NCBI GenBank assembly: GCA_934623545.1
Contig: CAKTVN010000006.1
Coordinates: 1 to 19,370, forward strand
Length of the DNA stretch: 19,370 nucleotides
Source: an uncultured Oscillospiraceae bacterium
GTDB taxonomy: Bacteria; Bacillota; Clostridia; Oscillospirales; Oscillospiraceae
Direction: 5' to 3'
Shown here: positions 1 through 6,763 of the stretch, in pieces
Layout of the letters: every line of letters begins with the position of its first letter
Numbering within the stretch: position 1 is the stretch's first letter
Made by a program: the position numbers and the translations under genes
Notes under the pieces: generated by a model
The model's input: the letters and a program-made list of their open reading frames with translations, nothing else
Told to the model about the DNA's origin: nothing
The model's database searches: none

Positions 1-13
1 ATATCGAAGTTTT

Positions 14-20
14 GGAGGTG
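14..20 (+). promoter_or_regulatory. Ribosome binding site of rpmA
   Basis: GGAGGTG lies 7 bases before the ATG at 28. It fixes the start that includes the MLKMSFQFF pro-sequence rather than a later ATG. Confidence 0.8.
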
Positions 21-27
21 TAACAAT

Positions 28-309
28 ATGCTGAAAATGAGTTTCCAGTTCTTCGCGCATAAGAAAGGCGGCGGCTCGACCAAGAACGGTCGTGATTCCG
101 AGTCCAAGCGTCTCGGCGCCAAGCGCGCAGACGGTCAGTTCGTTCTGGCTGGCAACATTCTGGTTCGTCAGAGAGGCACGCACATCCATCCGGGCAACAA
201 CGTCGGCATTGGCAAGGATGATACGCTGTTCGCTCTGATCGATGGCAAGGTCAAGTTCGAGCGCATGGGCAAGGATCGCAAAATGTGCTCCGTCTACGCC
301 GAACAGTAA
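28..309 (+). CDS. rpmA: 50S ribosomal protein L27 (precursor with cleavable N-terminus)
   Basis: This 93-aa protein is bacterial ribosomal protein L27, which lies at the peptidyl-transferase centre of the large subunit. The sequence matches the family throughout: the basic [21 protein letters not shown] segment near the N-terminus is followed by the [10 protein letters not shown] and [17 protein letters not shown] motifs. The first nine residues, MLKMSFQFF, precede AHKKG and match the extension that the cysteine protease Prp removes in Bacillota; cleavage is expected between F9 and A10. The ATG at 28 is preceded by GGAGGTG at 14-20, a good ribosome binding site. In related genomes rplU and prp lie just upstream, which would be outside this window. 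A hairpin with a T-run follows the stop codon. Identification is secure; the cleavage is inferred from the motif. Confidence 0.98.
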   Translation: MLKMSFQFFAHKKGGGSTKNGRDSESKRLGAKRADGQFVLAGNILVRQRGTHIHPGNNVGIGKDDTLFALIDGKVKFERMGKDRKMCSVYAEQ

Positions 310-321
310 TTTGCTGCAAAA

Positions 322-352
322 CCCCGAACGGATCTCGTTCGGGGTTTTTCTT
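322..352 (+). terminator. Rho-independent terminator after rpmA
   Basis: A perfect 9-bp stem (CCCCGAACG at 322-330 with CGTTCGGGG at 336-344) has a 5-base loop GATCT and is followed by TTTTTCTT. It ends the ribosomal-protein transcript. Because the next genes are co-oriented and start 19 bases later, it may act as a partial terminator that lowers read-through into the 371 gene and obg. No convincing separate promoter is visible between it and 371. Confidence 0.85.
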
Positions 353-370
353 AAAAGGGGAGATCGCGCC

Positions 371-964
371 GTGACCTATTATCACGCCTCGCCGACAGGC
401 GGTCTGCAAATGCTCGAGCCGAGAAGGTCCCCATACTTTGACAAACCCGCGCAGGTCTGCCTGACATCTCTGCGCGCTATGGCGCTGTTCTACCTCATCC
501 GGAACTATGAATACGCATACGGCTATACCCGGCACGGCGAGCTGTATTTCGACGATCCGTTCCCCGATGCGCTGAAGAAGCTCTACGCCGGAAAATCCGG
601 CTGGCTCTACACCTGCGGAGAAGGGGATTATGAAAAGACGGAAATTCCAAACGAGCTCGTATCCGCGCAGCCTGTCCGCGTGATCGGAGCGGAGTATATC
701 CCAGATGCTTATAAAGCCTTCCTGCGCGAGCAGGAGGCGGGCAATATCCTGCTGCTGGGTTACGCGCATTTTACATCCGAACCGGAGAGATTCGCAAAGA
801 AACGCGCCTGGCTGGAAAAGGTCATTTCCGGAGAGATCCGGAAAAAAGAGCTCTGGAAGAGCCCGGATTCCGACTGTGCGCACTATTATCAGGAGAACTA
901 TCCGGGAATCTGGAAAAACACCATGAAATCCTTACAAACAGAGGAGGAGCCTCATGTTTATTGA
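371..964 (+). CDS. Hypothetical protein between rpmA and obg
   Basis: I do not recognise this family. I place the start at the GTG at 371, giving 197 aa, because AAGGGGAG at 354-362 is a well-spaced ribosome binding site and an upstream ATG in this frame would lie inside rpmA. The protein begins MTYYHASPTGGLQMLEPRRSP, continues with VCLTSLRAMALFYLIRNYEYAYGY, and has a polar, helical-looking C-terminal half (KKRAWLEKVISGEIRKKELW). No signal peptide or membrane segment is seen. The YYHAS start followed by a small-residue strand and helix is weakly reminiscent of ADP-ribosyltransferase-like folds, but this is only a shape resemblance. The last 11 bases overlap the start of obg, so the two are probably translationally coupled. 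Codon use resembles the neighbours, so recent transfer is not suggested. Confidence 0.75.
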   Translation: MTYYHASPTGGLQMLEPRRSPYFDKPAQVCLTSLRAMALFYLIRNYEYAYGYTRHGELYFDDPFPDALKKLYAGKSGWLYTCGEGDYEKTEIPNELVSAQPVRVIGAEYIPDAYKAFLREQEAGNILLLGYAHFTSEPERFAKKRAWLEKVISGEIRKKELWKSPDSDCAHYYQENYPGIWKNTMKSLQTEEEPHVY

Positions 965-2228
965 TAAGACGAAAATTTACGTCAAGGCTGGCAACGGCGG
1001 CAACGGCGCGATCGCGTTTCACCGAGAAAAATACGTTGCGGCGGGCGGACCCGACGGCGGCGATGGCGGCAACGGCGGAAGCATCGTTCTGCGTGTGGAC
1101 GACAACCTGTCCACACTGATGGACTTCCGCTACAAGCGCAAGTACACCGCACCGAATGGCGAGGATGGGCGCGGCGCGCGCTGCAAGGGAAAGCGCGGCG
1201 AGGATATGATCATCAAGGTCCCGCGCGGTACCGTCGTGCGCGACGCGGAGACGAACGAGGTCATCCGGGATATGTCCACGTCGGAAGATTATGTTCTCTG
1301 TAAGGGCGGACGCGGCGGCTGGGGCAACCAGCACTTCGCGACGCCGACGCGGCAGGTCCCGCGTTTTGCGAAGGCGGGGCTCCCCGGCGAGGAGCATGAG
1401 GTCATCCTGGAGCTCAAGCTGCTGGCGGACGTCGGTCTGGTGGGCTTTCCGAACGTCGGGAAATCGACGCTGCTGTCCGTCACCTCGAACGCCCATCCGA
1501 AGATTGCGAATTACCACTTCACAACGCTCTATCCGAATCTTGGCGTGATCTACATCGACGATGGCGTTTCCTTCGTCATGGCGGATATCCCCGGCATCAT
1601 CGAGGGCGCGTCGGACGGCGCGGGGCTTGGTCATGACTTCCTGCGACACATCGACCGCTGCCGTCTGCTTGTCCACATCGTGGACGTCTCCGGCAGCGAG
1701 GACCGCGACCCGATCGAGGACTTTGAGAAGATCAATCAGGAGCTTGCGCAGTATTCCGAAGACCTTGCAAAGCGCCCGATGATCGTCGCGGCGAACAAGA
1801 TCGATCTGCTCCCGCCGGAGAGCGACAACCTCGAGCGCCTGCGCGCGTATGTAGAGTCGAAGGGCTACGAGTTCTACGAAATATCCGCGGCGACGACCGC
1901 CGGGACGAAGCAGCTCATGCGCACCATCGCGGGGAAGCTCTCGCAGCTTCCGCCGGTCGTCTACTACGAGCCGGAGTATGTCAAGCCGCTTGCGGAAGCC
2001 GGAGATGCAAAGGAGCTGAAGATCGAGCAGCATGACGATCTCTGGGAGGTTTCCGGTCCCTGGATCGTGAAGCTGCTCAATGACATCAACTTTGACGACT
2101 ATGAGTCGCGGATGTATTTTGACCGGCAGCTGCGCAAGAGCGGTCTGTTTGAGCGTCTCGAGGAAATGGGGATCGAGGACGGAGACACCGTCAGCATCTA
2201 CGATTTCGAGTTTGAGTATACGAAATAA
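954..2228 (+). CDS. obg: GTPase Obg/CgtA, ribosome assembly
   Basis: This 424-aa protein is the Obg GTPase that binds the large ribosomal subunit during assembly and links it to GTP and (p)ppGpp status. Residues 1-158 form the glycine-rich OBG fold (KAGNGGNGAIAFHREKYV, then GGPDGGDGGNGG). The G domain shows G1 GFPNVGKST at 164-172, G3 DIPG at 211-214, G4 NKID at 281-284 and the G5 SAA near 301. From about 345 to the end lies the OCT C-terminal domain typical of the Bacillus type. Length is close to the usual 428 aa. The ATG at 954 has GAGGAGGAG at 941-949 as ribosome binding site and overlaps the upstream gene by 11 bases. The rpmA-obg neighbourhood is conserved widely in bacteria. Confidence 0.98.
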   Translation: MFIDKTKIYVKAGNGGNGAIAFHREKYVAAGGPDGGDGGNGGSIVLRVDDNLSTLMDFRYKRKYTAPNGEDGRGARCKGKRGEDMIIKVPRGTVVRDAETNEVIRDMSTSEDYVLCKGGRGGWGNQHFATPTRQVPRFAKAGLPGEEHEVILELKLLADVGLVGFPNVGKSTLLSVTSNAHPKIANYHFTTLYPNLGVIYIDDGVSFVMADIPGIIEGASDGAGLGHDFLRHIDRCRLLVHIVDVSGSEDRDPIEDFEKINQELAQYSEDLAKRPMIVAANKIDLLPPESDNLERLRAYVESKGYEFYEISAATTAGTKQLMRTIAGKLSQLPPVVYYEPEYVKPLAEAGDAKELKIEQHDDLWEVSGPWIVKLLNDINFDDYESRMYFDRQLRKSGLFERLEEMGIEDGDTVSIYDFEFEYTK

Positions 2229-2248
2229 AGATGCACCCTGTGTAAACG

Positions 2249-2279
2249 GCGCCTCCCGCGGCATCGCGGGAGGTGCTTT
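2249..2279 (+). terminator. Terminator after obg
   Basis: CCTCCCGCG at 2252-2260 pairs perfectly with CGCGGGAGG at 2265-2273 around a GCAT loop. Flanking bases 2249-2251 and 2274-2276 can extend the stem, and a short TTT follows. The T-run is short, so termination may be incomplete. Confidence 0.65.
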
Positions 2280-2297
2280 CCGCGTACATAATGCTCC

Positions 2298-2340
2298 GAA
2301 AAACGCACAGCGCCCCACAGCCGAAGCTGCGGGGCGCTGT
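2298..2340 (-). terminator. Long hairpin, probable terminator or attenuator
   Basis: ACAGCGCCCC at 2307-2316 pairs with GGGGCGCTGT at 2331-2340. An inner CAGC/GCTG adds 4 bp after one mismatch, with a CGAA loop. On the plus strand no T-run follows. Read on the minus strand the stem is followed by GCGTTTTTCGG, so it looks more like a minus-strand terminator. No minus-strand gene is seen to its right, so it may be a back-up or anti-antisense structure. Confidence 0.45.
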
Positions 2341-2343
2341 GTT

Positions 2344-2375
2344 AGAAAAGAAAAAGAGAAAGAAAAAGAGGAAAA
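2344..2375 (+). other. 32-base pure-purine tract
   Basis: Bases 2344-2375 are A and G only, in repeated AGAAA/AAAGAG units. It stands out in an otherwise GC-rich, mixed-sequence region and lies just after the 2307-2340 hairpin. Its function is unknown. Confidence 0.6.
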
Positions 2376-2500
2376 CTTGATTTCCAAGTATAAGATAATA
2401 TGAAATCATGTCCGAACTGTGAACGAAAGTAGAACCTTTTGTGAACGTTTGTGCGTGCGTGTCAGAAAGGCGCGCAGACGCAGCGGGGGAGATGCGCACA

Positions 2501-2520
2501 TTTCGCCGCCGGCGGCGAAA
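2501..2520. repeat. 20-bp perfect palindrome upstream of the HtrA-type gene
   Basis: TTTCGCCGCC at 2501-2510 is followed directly by its reverse complement at 2511-2520. The palindrome ends 5 bases before the predicted -35 box of the protease gene, a position that would suit an operator or activator site. It can also fold as an 8-bp hairpin with a CCGG loop. Confidence 0.6.
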
Positions 2521-2525
2521 GCCTC

Positions 2526-2554
2526 TTGATGTTTCGGCTCGAATGCTGTAAAAT
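2526..2554 (+). promoter_or_regulatory. Predicted sigma-A promoter of the HtrA-type gene
   Basis: TTGATG at 2526-2531, a 17-base spacer and TAAAAT at 2549-2554 match the housekeeping consensus well. The leader to the ATG at 2628 would be about 67 bases. No terminator-like structure lies between it and the gene. Confidence 0.55.
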
Positions 2555-2627
2555 GTCATCATTCGGGCGGCGATTCGAGATGATGCGCACACATGATTCA
2601 AAACCGCCGCTGAAAAGGAGCAAAAGC

Positions 2628-4025
2628 ATGGAAGATCAGAACGAACAGATGCAGTTCCGCTTTGAGAGCGAGTCGGAGCCGACCCCGGCGCAGCAGCGCC
2701 CGCAGGATGGCGACCGCTTTGAAATACCGGACAAGAAGACGCGGAAGAGAATTTTTCTGCTGCTGGCGGCCGTCGCGCTCGTCGCGGCGATCGGCGGCTC
2801 CGCGCTGACAGCGGCGATCCGCGCGATCTCGGCGCAGAATGCCGCGCGGCAGGAGACACTTTCCGAGCAGCCTGCCTCCGAAACGGAGCAGGAGACGCCG
2901 GACGAATCCGAGAATAATGCGCAGACCGACGAGGAAAAGCCCTTTTCAGTCGTGAAAAACCCGCTTCCGGAGCAGCTTCCGTCCAACGCGGGCGATAAGA
3001 CGCTCACCCCGGCGGAGGTTTACGCGCGCAGCGCGGACAGCGTCGTCATCGTGGACGCGCCGCAGATGGTCGCGGCGAACGGCGAAGAGGTCGACGTGGG
3101 AAGCATCGGAAGCGGCTTTATTCTGACGCAGGACGGCTATATCCTCACAAGCGCTCATCTGGTCCTGACGACGGACGGACCGATCGTGACGCTCCGCAAT
3201 GGCGAAGAGTATCCGGCGCAGATCGTCGGCGCGGATGAGATCAGCGACATTGCGCTTCTGAAGATCGAGGCAGAGGGGCTGACGGCGGTCAGCGTTGCCG
3301 AAGAAGGCTCGCTCGCGGTGGGCGATGAGATCGTGGCGCTCGGCTATCCGCTCGGAGAATTTGAGTTCAGCCTCTCGCACGGCTATGTCAGCGGGCTTGA
3401 CCGCGAGATCGAGGTCGAGACAGGACTTCTGCACGTGTTTCAGATGGATGTGCCGATCAACTCCGGCAATTCCGGCGGTCCGGTGCTGGATATGAACGGC
3501 AATGTCGTCGGCATCGCGGCGGCGAAATATTTCGGCGAGAGCAACAGCGGTGTGACCATTGAGAACATCGGCTTTGCCGTCCCGATCGAGGATGCGCTGG
3601 AGATCGCCTATGACCTTCAGCAGTACGGTCATGTACAGGGGCGCGCCTATCTCGGCGTGACGGTGCGCGATGTCCATGCGGTGCTGGCAGAGGAATACGG
3701 TCTGCCGGTCGGACCGCGCGTAGAGAGCGTCAGTCCCGGAAGCTGCGCGGAAAAGGCGGGGATCCAGGAGGGCGATATTCTTCTTTCCATCGACGGAACG
3801 CCGATCGAGAGCACCAACGAGCTGCTCGTCGCGCTGCGCGCGCTGCACGCGGGAGACCGCGTCAAGGTCGAGCTCTTCCGCGCGGGCGCGGAGCTTGAGG
3901 TCACGGTGACGCTGGACGAGCGCCCGGGCGAGGACGAGATCGAGGCGTTCGAGGCGGCGTCCAACGGCTGGGACGAGTACGGCGATGAGGAGACAGACGG
4001 CGAGTCCTTCGGCGATTTTGGATGA
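2628..4025 (+). CDS. HtrA/DegP-type membrane-anchored serine protease (S1C) with PDZ domain
   Basis: The 465-aa protein is an HtrA-family protease of the envelope. Residues 1-40 are a charged cytoplasmic head ending KKTRKR. Residues 41-68 form one membrane segment, and a Ser/Glu/Gln-rich linker runs to about 110. The trypsin-like domain has its triad at H177 (TSAHLV), D207 (ISDIALLK) and S282 (INSGNSGGPV). A single PDZ domain occupies about 340-430 (RAYLGVTV, AEKAGIQEGDILLSIDG). The C-terminal tail is very acidic (DEYGDEETDGESFGDFG). I chose the ATG at 2628 because AAGGAG at 2615-2620 is well placed; the reading frame stays open upstream to 2451 but that part has no matching protein features. 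It has its own promoter and terminator and is monocistronic. The family degrades misfolded exported proteins. Which paralogue this is (HtrA, HtrB or YyxA) cannot be told. Confidence 0.93.
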   Translation: MEDQNEQMQFRFESESEPTPAQQRPQDGDRFEIPDKKTRKRIFLLLAAVALVAAIGGSALTAAIRAISAQNAARQETLSEQPASETEQETPDESENNAQTDEEKPFSVVKNPLPEQLPSNAGDKTLTPAEVYARSADSVVIVDAPQMVAANGEEVDVGSIGSGFILTQDGYILTSAHLVLTTDGPIVTLRNGEEYPAQIVGADEISDIALLKIEAEGLTAVSVAEEGSLAVGDEIVALGYPLGEFEFSLSHGYVSGLDREIEVETGLLHVFQMDVPINSGNSGGPVLDMNGNVVGIAAAKYFGESNSGVTIENIGFAVPIEDALEIAYDLQQYGHVQGRAYLGVTVRDVHAVLAEEYGLPVGPRVESVSPGSCAEKAGIQEGDILLSIDGTPIESTNELLVALRALHAGDRVKVELFRAGAELEVTVTLDERPGEDEIEAFEAASNGWDEYGDEETDGESFGDFG

Positions 4026-4044
4026 CACCGGAATAACGGATGTG

Positions 4045-4081
4045 AAAGCGGCTTCTTTGGAAGCCGCTTTTGCGTATTTTT
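4045..4081 (+). terminator. Rho-independent terminator of the HtrA-type gene
   Basis: A perfect 11-bp stem (AAAGCGGCTTC at 4045-4055 with GAAGCCGCTTT at 4060-4070) has a TTTG loop. TTTT runs through the stem end and ATTTTT follows a few bases on. Confidence 0.85.
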
Positions 4082-4088
4082 CAAAGCT

Positions 4089-4104
4089 TGCGCAAATTTG
4101 CGCA
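4089..4104. repeat. 16-bp perfect palindrome upstream of the MMPL gene
   Basis: TGCGCAAATTTGCGCA is self-complementary over 16 bases. Further GCGCAA or CGCAAG half-sites follow at 4111-4132. It lies about 90 bases upstream of the MMPL-gene -35 box and could be a regulator binding site; no matching regulator is encoded nearby. Confidence 0.5.
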
Positions 4105-4168
4105 GAGAAAACGCAAGCAGAGTGGCGCAAGCGTCAAACCAATGCTAAAATGGATTGGATTTTTAAGA

Positions 4169-4197
4169 AAGCACGCATACAGCGTTGTATGGTGCTT
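4169..4197. repeat. Inverted repeat abutting the MMPL promoter -35
   Basis: AAGCAC at 4169-4174 pairs with GTGCTT at 4192-4197, and CATAC at 4176-4180 pairs with GTATG at 4187-4191; one G is bulged. The right arm overlaps the -35 hexamer at 4196-4201, as expected for a repressor or activator site. Confidence 0.45.
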
Positions 4198-4224
4198 GCC
4201 TCGGAAAAGAGAATCATGTATAAT
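4196..4224 (+). promoter_or_regulatory. Predicted sigma-A promoter of the MMPL/GLUG operon
   Basis: TTGCCT at 4196-4201, a 17-base spacer and a perfect TATAAT at 4219-4224. The leader of about 72 bases contains a small hairpin (AGTC..GCCG, loop TATG, CGGC..GACT at 4247-4268). It is among the best promoter matches in the window. Confidence 0.7.
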
Positions 4225-4303
4225 ATAACGCGATAGAAAAAGAGCAAGTCAGCCGTATGCGGCGGACTGAAATTACGACAGGAAAGGAAGAGCGTCAGAG
4301 ACT

Positions 4304-6763
4304 ATGAGTAATCCCGCAACGCAGACGCAGGAATCCGGAAGTTCCTTTCTGGAAAAGGTCTCCACATTCATTGTAGACAAGCGGAATCTGATTTTTCTGC
4401 TCGTCATCATTCTGCTGATCTTTTCCGCCTTCTCCCGCAGCTGGGTGGAGGTGGAAAGTGACCTGACGGCATATCTGCCGGACGATTCGCAGACCAAGCA
4501 GGCGCTTAACGTCATGGAGGACAACTTCACGACCTACGGCACGGCGGAGGTCATGGTGTCGAACGTCACGCTGGAGCAGGCTGCGGAGCTTCGCGACGAG
4601 ATCGCGCAGATCAAGGGCGTGCAGATGATCAGCTATGACGAGACGAATGAGCATTACAACAACCTCTCCGCGCTCTATTCGATCACGTTCGACTACAGCG
4701 AGGATGATGAAGAATGCCTGACCTCCTTGCAGGCGGTGCGCGACCTTCTCTCGTCCTATGATGTCTTCGTCAAGACGGAGCTCGGCAACACGCAGGAAGA
4801 GACCATCGAGCACGAGATCAACATCATCATGGTCTATGTCGCGATCGTCATCGTGACGGTGCTGCTGTTCACCTCTGAGACGTATGGCGAGGTGCCGGTG
4901 CTGATTTTGACCTTTGTGGTGGCGCTGGTGCTCAATCAGGGCACGAATTATCTGCTCGGTAAAATTTCCTTCGTCTCCAATTCTGTTACAAGTATTTTGC
5001 AGCTCGCGCTGTCGATCGACTACGCGATCATATTCTGCAACCGCTTTAAGGAGGAGCACCGGCTGCTTCCCATCCGCGAGGCGGTCATTGTCGCGCTGTC
5101 CAAGTCCATCCCGGAGATCGGCTCGAGCTGCCTGACGACGGTCGGCGGCTTGATCGCGATGCTGTTCATGCAGTTCCGGCTCGGTCCGGATATGGCGATC
5201 TGCCTCATCAAGTCGATCGCGTTCGCGCTGCTGTCGGCGTTCCTGGTCATGCCGGGGCTTCTGGTCCTGTTTGGACCGCTGATGGATAAGACCGGGCACA
5301 AGAGCTTTGTGCCGAAGATCCCCTTTGTCGGGAAGATCGACTACGCGACGCGTTTTCTGGTCCCGGTCGTATTCGTGGCGCTCGTGATCGTGGGCTTCCG
5401 CGTCTCCTCGAACTGCCCGTTTGCCTACGGCTACAGCATCCTCTCGACGCCGAAGATGAACGAGACGCAGCTCGCGGAGCAGATGATCGAGGACAATTTC
5501 CGCCAGACCAACATGGTCGCGCTCGTCGTCCCGGCAGGGAGCTACGACAAGGAAAAGGCGCTGCTTCAGGAGCTGGAGGCGTATGACGAGGTCGACAGCA
5601 CGATGGGGATGACCAACATCGAGGCGATGGACGGCTATATGCTCGCCGACAAGCTGCGCCCGCGTCAGTTCGCGGAGTTGGCAAATCTCGACTATGAGCT
5701 GGCGACCGTCGTATACGCGGCGTATGCCGTTGAAAACGACGAGATCGGGCGCTTTGCCGGAAATATCTCAAATTATCAGGTCCCGCTGATCGATATGCTG
5801 CTGTATGTGTGCGACCAGCTGGATTCCGGCGTCGTGACGCTGGAGGATGAGCAGATGCAGCTGCTTTCCGACGCGAAGGTCCAGATGCTCAGCGCGAAGA
5901 ACCAGCTGCAAAGCGATGACTACAGCCGGATGCTGATCTATCTGAATCTTCCGACCAGCGGCGACGAGACCTACGCCTTTACAGATACCATCCGCGAGAT
6001 CGCGGAGAAATACTACCCCGACGAGCCGGTCTATCTTGCAGGCAACTCGACGAACGAGTATGACTTTGAGAAGTCCTTCGCGGTAGATAACACCGTCGTC
6101 AGCATCGTTTCGGTTTTGATCGTGCTGCTGGTGCTGCTGTTTACGTTTAAGTCGGCGGGAATGCCGCTGCTGCTCATTCTGGTCATTCAGGGCAGTATCT
6201 GGATCAACTTCTCCATCCCGACCATTACGGGCAAATACCTCTTCTTCTTGGGCTATCTGATCGTCAGCTCTATCCAGATGGGCGCGAACATCGACTACGC
6301 GATCGTCATCGCGAGCCGCTATCAGGAGCTCAAGGGTAAAATGCACCATCGCGACGCGATCATTGAGACCATGAACTTCGCCTTCCCGACGATCATCACC
6401 TCCGGTGCGATCATGTCCATCAGCGGCTTTTTGATCGGCAGCATGACCTCTGAGCCGGTCATCGCCGGCATCGGCGAGAGCCTTGGCCGCGGCACGGTGA
6501 TCTCGATCTTCCTTGTCATGTTCGTCCTGCCGCAGATCCTGCTGATCGGCAGCGGCGTGGTGGACCGGACGTCGTTCTCGGTGCCCGGCATCGCGGTCGG
6601 CGAGCATAAGGTCATGAGCGGAAGGATCCTGATCAACGGCATGGTGAACGGACACATCAACGGCAATGTGCGCGGAATGCTGCGCGCGACCGTGGACGGC
6701 GATATAGATGTGAGCATGATATCCGGCTCGGCAGGAGAGGAGGCGGAGCAGAATGAAGAGTAA
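4304..6763 (+). CDS. MMPL/RND-superfamily transporter (HAE3-like)
   Basis: This 819-aa protein is an RND-type membrane transporter of the MMPL group, expected to use the proton gradient to move lipids, amphiphiles or related cargo. The layout is duplicated. TM1 lies at about 28-46, a first extracytoplasmic domain runs to about 170, and a membrane block spans about 175-325. TM7 starts near 350, a second extracytoplasmic domain runs to about 595, and a second block spans about 600-757. Both halves keep the Asp-Tyr pair of the proton relay, D239-Y240 in SIDYAIIFCNRFKEE and D664-Y665 in NIDYAIVIASRYQE. The tail after the last helix (777-804) is a run of four-residue units of the form hydrophobic-x-Gly-x. 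The ATG at 4304 is preceded by AGGAAAGGAAGAG at 4280-4292. It overlaps the next gene by 11 bases, implying coupled translation. The cargo cannot be read from sequence. Confidence 0.93.
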   Translation: MSNPATQTQESGSSFLEKVSTFIVDKRNLIFLLVIILLIFSAFSRSWVEVESDLTAYLPDDSQTKQALNVMEDNFTTYGTAEVMVSNVTLEQAAELRDEIAQIKGVQMISYDETNEHYNNLSALYSITFDYSEDDEECLTSLQAVRDLLSSYDVFVKTELGNTQEETIEHEINIIMVYVAIVIVTVLLFTSETYGEVPVLILTFVVALVLNQGTNYLLGKISFVSNSVTSILQLALSIDYAIIFCNRFKEEHRLLPIREAVIVALSKSIPEIGSSCLTTVGGLIAMLFMQFRLGPDMAICLIKSIAFALLSAFLVMPGLLVLFGPLMDKTGHKSFVPKIPFVGKIDYATRFLVPVVFVALVIVGFRVSSNCPFAYGYSILSTPKMNETQLAEQMIEDNFRQTNMVALVVPAGSYDKEKALLQELEAYDEVDSTMGMTNIEAMDGYMLADKLRPRQFAELANLDYELATVVYAAYAVENDEIGRFAGNISNYQVPLIDMLLYVCDQLDSGVVTLEDEQMQLLSDAKVQMLSAKNQLQSDDYSRMLIYLNLPTSGDETYAFTDTIREIAEKYYPDEPVYLAGNSTNEYDFEKSFAVDNTVVSIVSVLIVLLVLLFTFKSAGMPLLLILVIQGSIWINFSIPTITGKYLFFLGYLIVSSIQMGANIDYAIVIASRYQELKGKMHHRDAIIETMNFAFPTIITSGAIMSISGFLIGSMTSEPVIAGIGESLGRGTVISIFLVMFVLPQILLIGSGVVDRTSFSVPGIAVGEHKVMSGRILINGMVNGHINGNVRGMLRATVDGDIDVSMISGSAGEEAEQNEE

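Noticed and set aside
822..2387. Minus-strand open frame of about 521 aa
   Set aside because: Antisense to obg and through the obg terminator region, with no recognisable motifs.
2400..2432. Tiny open frame encoding MKSCPNCERK
   Set aside because: The CPNC motif is tempting, but there is no spaced ribosome binding site and ten codons are within chance.
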